Origin: CAKUIA01 sp034180465
GTDB taxonomy: Bacteria; Verrucomicrobiota; Verrucomicrobiia; Opitutales; Intestinicryptomonadaceae
NCBI GenBank assembly: GCA_034180465.1
Contig: JAXFOH010000031.1
Location: 1 to 13,651, forward strand
Reading direction: 5' to 3'
DNA length: 13,651 bases
In this document: piece after piece, positions 6,123 to 12,498 of the stretch
How positions within the stretch are numbered: the first letter of the stretch is position 1
How the letters are laid out: each line of letters begins with the position of its first letter
Made by a program: the position numbers and the translations under genes
The notes under the pieces: model-generated
The model's input: the letters and a program-made list of their open reading frames with translations, nothing else
Told to the model about the DNA's origin: nothing
Databases searched by the model: none

Positions 6123-8285
6123 ATGAAAATCATAAAGCGCAACGGCTCGGAAGAAAATTTCGAGATTCAAAAGATTTTAACCGCCGTAACAAAGGCAAAT
6201 CAAACAGTAGAATTTAAAGACGCGTTAACTTCGACCCAAATAAAGGAAATAGGCGAATATGTTTTGGGCGTTTGCGACGCCTTAGATAGGGCCTTGTCGG
6301 TAGAGGAAATTCAGGATATTGTTGAAACGCAAATTATGCAAAAAGGCGCGTACGAAGTGGCAAAAAAATACATACGCTACCGTTATGTGCGCAACCTTAT
6401 CCGCCACGCAAACACAACCGACAACAACATTCTTACCCTTATAGAGTGCAACAACGAAGAGGTTAAGCAGGAAAATTCCAACAAAAACCCCACCGTTAAC
6501 AGCGTTCAGCGCGACTATATGGCCGGCGAAGTTTCCAAAGACATTTCAAAGCGCATACTGCTGCCCCCCGAAGTTATATCCGCCCACGAGGAAGGTCTTA
6601 TACACTTCCACGATATGGACTATTTTGCCCAGCATATGCACAACTGCGACTTGGTAAACCTTGAAGACATGCTAAACAACGGCACGGTAATTTCGGGCAC
6701 ATACATAGATAAGCCCAAAAGCTTTGCCACAGCCTGCAACATTGCAACCCAAATTATAGCGCAAGTAGCCAGCAACCAATACGGCGGACAAAGCATAACC
6801 CTTACGCATTTGGCACCATTTGTGCAAATCTCGCGCGAAAAAATTAGCGCTGCCTTAAAGGAAGAACTTACCGAAGGCGGCGTTTCGATGGAATCCAGCA
6901 AGTTCGACGCCATTGTAGAAAAACGCCTGCGCGAAGAGATTGCAAGGGGCGTACAGATAATACAGTATCAGGTTGTAACGCTTATGACTACAAACGGGCA
7001 GGCTCCATTTGTAACCGTGTTCATGTATTTGGGCGAAGCGCGCAACGAACGCGAAAAGAAAGATCTTGCAATGATTATCGAAGAGGTGTTGAGGCAAAGG
7101 TATAAGGGCGTAAAGAACGAAAAAGGCGTTTATATTTCGCCCGCCTTCCCCAAGCTCATATACGTTTTGGAAGAAGACACAATGAACGAAAATTCGCCCT
7201 ACTACTACCTTACGGTTTTGGCGGCAAAGTGCTCGGCAAAAAGACTTGTTCCAGACTACATAAGCGAGAAGAAAATGAAAGAGCTAAAGGAAGGCAACTG
7301 CTTCCCGATGATGGGCTGCAGGTCGTGCTTGGCTCCGTGGCGCGACGAAAGCGGCAAATACAAGTTTTACGGCCGCTTTAACCAAGGCGTTGTAACAATA
7401 AACCTTGTAGATATTGCATTAAGCAGCCAAAAAGACGAAAAACTTTTCTGGAAAATTTTCGACGACAGACTTGAAATTTGCTTTAAGGCTTTAATGAGCC
7501 GCCACAACCGCCTAAAAGGTACGCTTTCTGACGCAGCCCCCATTCTTTGGCAGCACGGCGCAATTGCGCGCTTAAAGAAGGGCGAAACTATCGACAAGCT
7601 CTTGTACGGCGGCTATTCTTCCATTTCGCTGGGCTATGCAGGACTTTGCGAATGCGTAAGGTATATGAAAGACAAAAGCCATACCGACCCCGAAACCACG
7701 CCCTTTGCCATTGCCGTTATGAAACATCTAAACGAAGCATGTGCTAAGTGGAAAAAGGAGACAAACATAGGCTTTGCCCTATACGGAACGCCTTTGGAAA
7801 CCACAACATACCGCTTTGCAAAATGCCTGCAAAAACGCTTTGGGAAAATAGAGGGCGTAACTGATAAAAACTACATAACAAACAGCTACCACGTTCACGT
7901 TACCGAGCCTATCGACGCATTCTCGAAACTGGCGTTTGAATCGCAATTTCAGGCGTTGTCGACAGGCGGTGCAATAAGCTATGTTGAAGTTCCCAATATG
8001 CAGAACAACATAGAGGCGGTTTTGCAGATTATGAAGTTTATCTACGACAATATTATGTATGCCGAGCTTAACACAAAAAGCGACTATTGCCAAGTGTGCG
8101 GCTTCGACGGCGAAATAGAAATCGTAAAAGACGAATCAGGCAAACTTATTTGGAAATGCCCGAAATGCGGCAACACCGACCAGACAAAAATGAACGTTGC
8201 GCGCAGAACTTGCGGGTATATTGGCACGCAGTTTTGGAATCAGGGCAGAACGCAGGAAATAAAAGACCGTGTATTGCATTTGTAA
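6123..8285 (+). CDS. nrdD: Anaerobic (class III) ribonucleoside-triphosphate reductase
   Basis: This 720-residue protein reduces ribonucleoside triphosphates to deoxynucleotides without oxygen using a glycyl radical; formate is the usual reductant in E. coli and phage T4 enzymes. An N-terminal ATP-cone (about residues 1-95, starting KIIKRNGSEENFEI) senses ATP/dATP for overall activity control. HNC at 173-175 carries a conserved catalytic-site cysteine, and MMGCRSC at 396-402 carries the cysteine expected to start the reaction. The C-terminal zinc site is C656/C659 and C679/C682. The glycyl radical loop reads RRTCGYIG (694-701), with radical Gly698. Length matches E. coli NrdD (about 712). All key residues are intact. 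The gene is followed three bases later by its activase, nrdG. Start ATG 6123 has no strong Shine-Dalgarno sequence but places the ATP-cone at the very N-terminus as expected. Confidence 0.97.
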   Translation: MKIIKRNGSEENFEIQKILTAVTKANQTVEFKDALTSTQIKEIGEYVLGVCDALDRALSVEEIQDIVETQIMQKGAYEVAKKYIRYRYVRNLIRHANTTDNNILTLIECNNEEVKQENSNKNPTVNSVQRDYMAGEVSKDISKRILLPPEVISAHEEGLIHFHDMDYFAQHMHNCDLVNLEDMLNNGTVISGTYIDKPKSFATACNIATQIIAQVASNQYGGQSITLTHLAPFVQISREKISAALKEELTEGGVSMESSKFDAIVEKRLREEIARGVQIIQYQVVTLMTTNGQAPFVTVFMYLGEARNEREKKDLAMIIEEVLRQRYKGVKNEKGVYISPAFPKLIYVLEEDTMNENSPYYYLTVLAAKCSAKRLVPDYISEKKMKELKEGNCFPMMGCRSCLAPWRDESGKYKFYGRFNQGVVTINLVDIALSSQKDEKLFWKIFDDRLEICFKALMSRHNRLKGTLSDAAPILWQHGAIARLKKGETIDKLLYGGYSSISLGYAGLCECVRYMKDKSHTDPETTPFAIAVMKHLNEACAKWKKETNIGFALYGTPLETTTYRFAKCLQKRFGKIEGVTDKNYITNSYHVHVTEPIDAFSKLAFESQFQALSTGGAISYVEVPNMQNNIEAVLQIMKFIYDNIMYAELNTKSDYCQVCGFDGEIEIVKDESGKLIWKCPKCGNTDQTKMNVARRTCGYIGTQFWNQGRTQEIKDRVLHL

Positions 8286-8288
8286 AAT

Positions 8289-8828
8289 ATGAACTACTCG
8301 GCAATAAAGCCAAACGATATAGCCGACGGCGAAGGAGTGAGGGTTTCGCTTTTCGTTTCGGGCTGCTTAAGGCACTGCAAGGGGTGCTTTAACAGCTCGG
8401 CGTGGAGCTTCGAAAGCGGCAAACCGTTTACCGACGAGGTGCAAAACAACCTCCTTAAGCTTTTAGACCGCCCGTATATAAACGGTCTTACCCTTTTGGG
8501 TGGCGACCCTTTTGAAATCCAAAATCAAAAGGCTTTGCTGCCCTTTCTAAAAAGAGTAAAAAATGAGCTTCCACAAAAGAATATTTGGGCATATACTGGC
8601 TACGTTTTAGACGAGGATCTTATTGAGGACGGCCAACGACATTGTGAGGCTACCTACCCTATGCTAAAGCTTATAGACGTTTTGATAGATGGTCCTTTTG
8701 TTGAAGATTTAAAAGATATTTCACTAAAGTTTAGGGGCTCTTCAAACCAAAGAATTATAGACTTAAAGAACTTTTCGTTCGACGATTGTTCGGTAAAGGA
8801 AGAACTTCTTTGGCGAATGAATAACTAG
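8289..8828 (+). CDS. nrdG: Anaerobic ribonucleotide reductase activating enzyme (radical SAM)
   Basis: The 179-residue product is the activase that cleaves S-adenosylmethionine to put the glycyl radical on NrdD. The radical SAM cluster motif CX3CX2C is present at Cys26, Cys30 and Cys33 (GCLRHCKGC) and would bind a [4Fe-4S] cluster. GGDPF (71-75) is the usual SAM-contacting GGE/GGD motif. Length fits NrdG of the enteric type (about 154) with a modest C-terminal extension. The gene starts three bases after the nrdD stop, which indicates an operon, and a strong terminator follows. No separate ribosome binding site is visible, so translation is probably coupled. The enzyme is cytosolic and oxygen-sensitive, which supports an anaerobic lifestyle. 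Confidence 0.96.
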   Translation: MNYSAIKPNDIADGEGVRVSLFVSGCLRHCKGCFNSSAWSFESGKPFTDEVQNNLLKLLDRPYINGLTLLGGDPFEIQNQKALLPFLKRVKNELPQKNIWAYTGYVLDEDLIEDGQRHCEATYPMLKLIDVLIDGPFVEDLKDISLKFRGSSNQRIIDLKNFSFDDCSVKEELLWRMNN

Positions 8829-9151
8829 TATAAAGCAAACGCTTTTTTGCAAAAACATTCGGCAAAAGCCTGCTTTTTAAGCGTCAAAAAATTTTGCCCC
8901 GACAAGAAAAACAGTCGGGGCTTTTTGCGGCCAACACAAAACAGTCATGTTTGATATTTTTAGATACAACAAAACATATATGCAAAAAAAATATATAAGG
9001 CGCAAAACCGTCGGCATTATTGCTTTTTTGCAAAAAAACTAATGTAAAACAAGACGCAAAAAAAACGTCTTCACAAAAAAGTTTATTTTTTTGAAAAAAA
9101 AGCTTGGCAAACAGTTTAAAATATGTAGAGTTATAGACTTTATTTTACAGC
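8829..9151 (+). other. Intergenic region between nrdG and the tRNA genes
   Basis: These 323 bases contain the nrdDG terminator (8896-8926) and then a very A-rich stretch with short inverted repeats such as AAGACG/CGTCTT (9052-9072). A weak promoter for the tRNAs may be TTGGCA (9104-9109) with TAGAGT (9126-9131), 16 bases apart. No protein-coding gene is supported. A minus-strand open frame here is antisense to tRNA-Tyr and is not a gene. Confidence 0.5.
8896..8926 (+). terminator. Rho-independent terminator of nrdDG
   Basis: GCCCCGAC (8896-8903) and GTCGGGGC (8914-8921) form a perfect eight-base GC-rich stem around a ten-base A-rich loop, followed by TTTTT. It lies 67 bases past the nrdG stop. 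Confidence 0.92.
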
Positions 9152-9235
9152 GGTGGGGTATCAAAGTGGTCAAAGGATGCGGACTGTAAATCCGTCCGGT
9201 TATGCCGTTCGTGGGTTCGACCCCCACCCCCACCA
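9152..9235 (+). tRNA. tRNA-Tyr (anticodon GTA)
   Basis: A type II tRNA of 84 bases. The acceptor stem is GGTGGGG (9152-9158) with CCCCACC (9228-9234), and the discriminator is A9235. The anticodon loop CTGTAAA has GTA at 9186-9188 and closing stem GCGGA/TCCGT. A long variable arm precedes the T arm GTGGG-TTCGACC-CCCAC. It reads UAC and UAU. The 3' CCA is not encoded (the next bases are CTG), so it must be added by nucleotidyltransferase. It lies 16 bases before tRNA-Leu, probably on one transcript. Confidence 0.96.
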
Positions 9236-9251
9236 CTGTAAAGTGATTCAC

Positions 9252-9336
9252 GCTCAGGTGGTGAAATTGGTAGACACGTACGCTTGAGGTGCGTATGCTT
9301 AACGGCGTGCGGGTTCAAGTCCCGCCCTGAGCACCA
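9252..9336 (+). tRNA. tRNA-Leu (anticodon GAG)
   Basis: A type II tRNA of 85 bases. The acceptor stem is GCTCAGG (9252-9258) with CCTGAGC (9326-9332), the discriminator is A9333, and CCA is encoded at 9334-9336. The anticodon loop TTGAGGT has GAG at 9286-9288, with stem TACGC/GCGTA. The T arm is GCGGG-TTCAAGT-CCCGC. It reads CUC and CUU. It shares a transcript with tRNA-Tyr and is closed by the terminator at 9344-9374. Confidence 0.96.
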
Positions 9337-9343
9337 TTTTTAG

Positions 9344-9374
9344 CCCGCATTCCGACAAGGTTTGCGGGTTTTTT
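9344..9374 (+). terminator. Rho-independent terminator of the tRNA operon
   Basis: CCCGCA (9344-9349) pairs with TGCGGG (9363-9368) around a 13-base loop, followed by six T residues. It begins eight bases after the CCA end of tRNA-Leu. Confidence 0.85.
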
Positions 9375-9421
9375 GTTGCGTTAAATACTGGGTTTGCGGG
9401 CGATACGCAGGCTGCAACAAA
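9372..9421. repeat. Nested inverted repeat directly after the tRNA terminator
   Basis: TTTGTTGC (9372-9379) and GCAACAAA (9414-9421) are exact reverse complements 34 bases apart. An inner pair TGCG (9395-9398) / CGCA (9406-9409) sits within, giving a stem-inside-stem layout. The first arm overlaps the T run of the tRNA terminator. It may be part of a small mobile or repeated intergenic element or of an RNA; nothing known is recognised. Confidence 0.45.
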
Positions 9422-9801
9422 CGCACGCTACGCGCACGATAAAAACAAAAAAATACTTAAATACTCCTCACAATCCCCTCTGTTTCCCCATCGACGAACA
9501 CCGCATTTTATGGAGGCAAACCAAAAAGGACTTGGCTCGTTTTTTTGCATTTGGCGTTAATGGGGAAATTCAAACTATTGCAAAAATTACAGCATAAAAA
9601 CTTTTTTCGTGTTTTATCTTACCCATTCCGCAACATTTAATTGAAAACGCAAAACCGCCGTGGGCTCGTACCTGCGGCGATTTTTGTGGTTTTGCTTTTT
9701 CGCTTACTTTGTAGGAAAATACAAAAATGGCAAGCGCCACAAGATAGCTTTGGCGAACATTAACTTGCATAATTTGAAATATTGTTGAAAATAGAGCGAA
9801 T
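9375..9801. other. Structured non-genic stretch between the tRNA operon and the phosphoesterase
   Basis: About 430 bases without a convincing protein gene. The first part (about 9375-9600) is richer in G and C than the intergenic regions around it and contains ACGC-type repeats near 9420-9440. Two hairpins stand out, at 9372-9421 and 9649-9700, listed separately. A 67-codon plus-strand frame (9394-9597) is Arg/Thr/Lys-rich and lacks a ribosome binding site. A 16-codon frame starts at ATG 9510 behind no obvious signal. The 100 bases before 9802 are AT-rich and should hold the phosphoesterase promoter, for example TTGCAT near 9765 with a weak AAAATA, but the match is poor. Confidence 0.5.
9649..9700 (+). 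terminator. Terminator-like compound hairpin with T run; possible end of a small RNA or leader
   Basis: An outer stem GCAAAACC (9649-9656) / GGTTTTGC (9688-9695) encloses an inner eight-base stem GCCGTGGG (9657-9664) / CCTGCGGC (9671-9678) with two G-U pairs and a six-base loop. A nine-base bulge (9679-9687) lies on the 3' side, and TTTTT follows at 9696-9700. No protein gene clearly ends just upstream. It may terminate an unrecognised short transcript from 9375-9648 or act as an attenuator before the phosphoesterase at 9802. Confidence 0.5.
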
Positions 9802-10920
9802 ATGAAAAGTAAATCTATTATGTTGGGGATTTTGGCTGTTTTTACAGCCTTGCCGGTTTTTGCCGGCACGGGAAATACATTGGTAAAAAACCACCACCGC
9901 CCGCCAGACGTAAAGTTTGCCAACGAGCCTAAGCTGGACAACCCACAATCTTTTTCGTTCATTTTGTTGGGAGACCCGCAAAGCTACATAAAATTTGATT
10001 TTAACCAGCCTCTTTTTGAATATATGACGGCTTGGGCTGCCGCGCAAAAAAAGCATTTGAACGTAAAAACCCTTCTATGCACGGGCGACTTGGTTGAGCA
10101 AAACGAAAATATTGTTAACGGTGGGCAACGCTACGAAGGGCAAAACTGCGGCAACCAAGCCAGCACTTTGCAATGGAAATCTATTTCTAGAGCCTTCGAG
10201 CGTTTAGACAATGTTTACCCCTACATTTTGGCTACCGGCAACCACGACTACGGCTACGACGCCTCCGAAATGCGCATAACACGCTTTACCGAATTTTTTG
10301 ATATTTCAAGAAACAGTGCCTTGTGGGGCGAACACATAGTAGCTTCGTACCCGAACGGAGAAGGCAAAGCCTCGCTTGAAAACACAGCCTATGGCTTTCT
10401 TGAAGGCAACTGGAAGCTGCTTATTATTACGCTAGAATTTACACCGCGCGACGAAGTTTTAGAATGGGCAAAATCGGTTTGCTTGCGTAAAGAATTTAAA
10501 GATTTTAAAGTTATAATTCTTACGCACTCTATTTTAAGCTCAAAGGGCGACTATGTTGTAGACAACTATAAAATGACACTTAACAACGGGCAAGATATCT
10601 ACAACAAGTTATTAAAGCAATGCCCAAATATTAAGCTTGCAATTTGTGGACATACTGGCGACCCAAGCATAATGGCGTCGCGCAAAACCGAAACAACCGA
10701 GCAAGCCAACAAGGTTGAAATATTTATGTTCAACCCGCAGGCAATTTCGGGTTGGGACGGCAACGGCGGCGACGGCTGGCTGCGCATTATGGAGTTTTAC
10801 CCCGACGGCAAAACGGTTTCTATTAAAACCTATTCGCCCCTTTTTGCATTCTCGCAAAAAACGCAAAACTTGGCTTGGAACAATTCGCCCGAGCACAAAT
10901 TTAAGTTGGTTTTAGAATAG
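9802..10920 (+). CDS. Secreted calcineurin-like metallophosphoesterase
   Basis: The 372-residue product begins with a signal peptide (MKSKSIMLGILAVFTALPVF, cleavage probably after AlaPheAla-type site at residue 21) and should act in the periplasm or outside the cell. The metallophosphoesterase motifs appear in order: LGDPQ (56-60), GDLVEQ (95-100), GNHD (146-149), the lone His242 in LTHS, and GHTG (283-286). In the family consensus the first motif is DxH and the last is GHxH; here Gln60 and Gly286 replace the two outer histidines, so metal binding may be altered. The first substitution (D-x-Q) occurs in other members of the superfamily. It should hydrolyse phosphoesters; the substrate is unknown. 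The gene stands alone, with a strong terminator after it. A weak GAG lies upstream of ATG 9802, and the start is fixed by the signal peptide. Confidence 0.85.
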   Translation: MKSKSIMLGILAVFTALPVFAGTGNTLVKNHHRPPDVKFANEPKLDNPQSFSFILLGDPQSYIKFDFNQPLFEYMTAWAAAQKKHLNVKTLLCTGDLVEQNENIVNGGQRYEGQNCGNQASTLQWKSISRAFERLDNVYPYILATGNHDYGYDASEMRITRFTEFFDISRNSALWGEHIVASYPNGEGKASLENTAYGFLEGNWKLLIITLEFTPRDEVLEWAKSVCLRKEFKDFKVIILTHSILSSKGDYVVDNYKMTLNNGQDIYNKLLKQCPNIKLAICGHTGDPSIMASRKTETTEQANKVEIFMFNPQAISGWDGNGGDGWLRIMEFYPDGKTVSIKTYSPLFAFSQKTQNLAWNNSPEHKFKLVLE

Positions 10921-10943
10921 AAAAAAATTAAAAATAAAACTAG

Positions 10944-10979
10944 AAAAGACTTAGAGCAAAATGCCTCTAAGTCTTTTTT
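10944..10979 (+). terminator. Rho-independent terminator of the phosphoesterase gene
   Basis: AAAAGACTTAGAG (10944-10956) and CTCTAAGTCTTTT (10965-10977) form a perfect 13-base stem with an eight-base loop, ending in six T residues (10974-10979). It begins 24 bases after the stop codon. Confidence 0.92.
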
Positions 10980-11135
10980 GTTGCCAACATATATAACCCA
11001 ATAAAAATGCACACACTGCACCACAAATGCCTTAAAAATGCGCCGCTATGTTTTCTTTATAAAAAATTTTGGCTTTATTAAATGCCCAAGAAATTTATCC
11101 ATTGAAAGCCGCAAATTTAAATTCTCTTATTGCGC

Positions 11136-11171
11136 AAAAAAAGCGAGAGCATAAAACCGCCCTCGCCTTTT
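11136..11171 (-). terminator. Rho-independent terminator of the pilB-pilC genes
   Basis: On the plus strand GCGAGAGC (11143-11150) pairs with GCCCTCGC (11159-11166), one G-U pair included, around an eight-base loop. Read on the minus strand it is followed by seven T residues (complement of A11136-11142). It lies about 30 bases past the pilC stop. Confidence 0.88.
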
Positions 11172-11200
11172 TGATAAATATAATTCCTTTAAATTTCGGT

Positions 11201-12427
11201 TTAGCCTCCCGACATTCTCGAAACGATTTCGATAATGGGCAGGAACAACGCAATAACTATGGTACCTACCATTACCGCCAAGAATACAATCATTACAGGT
11301 TCTATAATTGAAGTTACCGCGCTTACAGCGTTGTCCACTTCTTCGTCGTAGTTGTCGGCAATGCGGTTAAGCATATCGGCCAACTGACCGGTTTCTTCGC
11401 CTACTTCAACCATGCTGGTTACCATATTCGGGAAAATCTTTTGCTGGTCTAGCGGACCTGCAATGGGTTCGCCGTCTCTTACACGGTCGTGTACACGTTC
11501 AAGAGCCTTTGCAACAACCGAATTTTTAATTGTGCCTTGCGTAATTTTAAGAGCCTCCAAAATGGGAACGCCCGAAGCGAGCAAAGTACCCAAAGTTCTG
11601 GTAAAGCGGCCAACTGTTGTTTTAATAACCAAGTCGCCAACCTTGGGGCACTTAATCATAAACGTGTCAAAAAGTTTTATGCCGATTTTCGTTTTAAAGA
11701 AAAGCTTTAACACAATTATTACCGCGGCAAAAATACCCAAAGTAATTGTAATGTTGTGCTGCATAAATTCCGAAATGTTTATAACCATTTGGGTTAACTG
11801 GGGCATTTGCGCGCCGCCCAACATATCTTGGAATATCTGCTGGAATTTTGGAACAACAAACACCATCAAAACCGCGACAATGCCCAACGCAACCGTAAGA
11901 ATAATTGCAGGGTATATCATTGCGCCCTTAACCTTCTTTGCCGTTTTAATCGACTTTTCGCTGAACAGCGCAGTTCTGTCGAGCACAACGTCTAGCACAC
12001 CGCCCGCTTCGCCCGCTTTTACCATGTTAATGTAAAGCTTGTCGAAGATTTTAGGATATTGCGAAAGACCATCGGAAAATTTATTACCCGTACGAACGTT
12101 ATCGGCAAGCTTTTCGACAACCGACTTAAAATAGGCGTTCTTCTCCTGACGAGCGACAACTTCCAAAGCCTTTAGCAAGGGCAAGCCCGCCTTAAGCAAA
12201 ATCGCCATTTGGCGGGTAAACACGGTAACTTCTTCGTGCGATACGCCCGCGCCGAACAGGGGTTTTGGCGCTTTTTTTGTTTTAGACTCGACAACCTCGG
12301 CTATGCGCGAAACCGCCAATCCCTGCGAAAGAAGCTGCGCTTTTGCAGCCCTTTCGGACGGGGCTTCGACAACACCCTGTACTTCTCTGGTGTCTTTGCC
12401 GACCGCTATATATTTAAACTTTGCCAT
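11201..12427 (-). CDS. pilC: Type IV pilus / type II secretion inner-membrane platform protein (PilC/GspF)
   Basis: The 408-residue product matches the usual PilC/GspF length (about 400). It starts MAKFKYIAVGKDTREVQGVV, the small N-terminal domain typical of the family. Two T2SSF domains follow (about 66-190 and 270-395), each with the repeated pattern of FTRQMAILLKAGLPLLKALE (70-89) and FTRTLGTLLASGVPILEALK (275-294). Three membrane segments are visible: about 170-193 (YPAIILTVALGIVAVLMVFV), 226-245 and 374-398. It forms the platform that couples the assembly ATPase to pilin insertion. It lies 71 bases downstream of the PilB ATPase gene on the same strand, with a candidate promoter in the gap. 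Sequence does not decide between pilus and secretion system, so pilC versus gspF is open. Confidence 0.93.
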   Translation of the reverse strand: MAKFKYIAVGKDTREVQGVVEAPSERAAKAQLLSQGLAVSRIAEVVESKTKKAPKPLFGAGVSHEEVTVFTRQMAILLKAGLPLLKALEVVARQEKNAYFKSVVEKLADNVRTGNKFSDGLSQYPKIFDKLYINMVKAGEAGGVLDVVLDRTALFSEKSIKTAKKVKGAMIYPAIILTVALGIVAVLMVFVVPKFQQIFQDMLGGAQMPQLTQMVINISEFMQHNITITLGIFAAVIIVLKLFFKTKIGIKLFDTFMIKCPKVGDLVIKTTVGRFTRTLGTLLASGVPILEALKITQGTIKNSVVAKALERVHDRVRDGEPIAGPLDQQKIFPNMVTSMVEVGEETGQLADMLNRIADNYDEEVDNAVSAVTSIIEPVMIVFLAVMVGTIVIALFLPIIEIVSRMSGG

Positions 12428-12461
12428 AAAGAATAAGTAGAATTAAAATTTCAATTAACGG

Positions 12462-12490
12462 ATTATCGCTTATTTTTTAACGTCTTGCAA
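12462..12490 (-). promoter_or_regulatory. Candidate promoter between pilB and pilC
   Basis: On the minus strand TTGCAA (12490-12485) and GATAAT (12467-12462) are separated by exactly 17 bases. Transcription would start near 12455, about 28 bases before ATG 12427. The -10 matches consensus in five of six positions and the -35 in four of six. It could let pilC be transcribed apart from pilB. Confidence 0.42.
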
Positions 12491-12498
12491 GCGTAATA

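Noticed and set aside
9052..9072. AAGACG/CGTCTT hairpin with an A-rich loop
   Set aside because: Short stem with no gene ending next to it and no real T run on either strand; not convincing as a terminator.
9039..9251. 70-residue minus-strand open frame containing a GVGVEPTNGITGR-like stretch
   Set aside because: It is antisense to tRNA-Tyr; this type of frame is a known false gene call created by tRNA sequence.
9394..9597. 67-codon plus-strand frame after the tRNA operon, followed 52 bases later by a terminator-like hairpin
   Set aside because: Arg/Thr/Lys-rich, no ribosome binding site, starts inside the nested inverted repeat, and no recognisable domain; kept only as a possible transcript region.
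11412..12035. Long plus-strand open frame of 207 codons
   Set aside because: Lies entirely antisense to pilC, whose membrane segments and T2SSF motifs are clear; a shadow frame.
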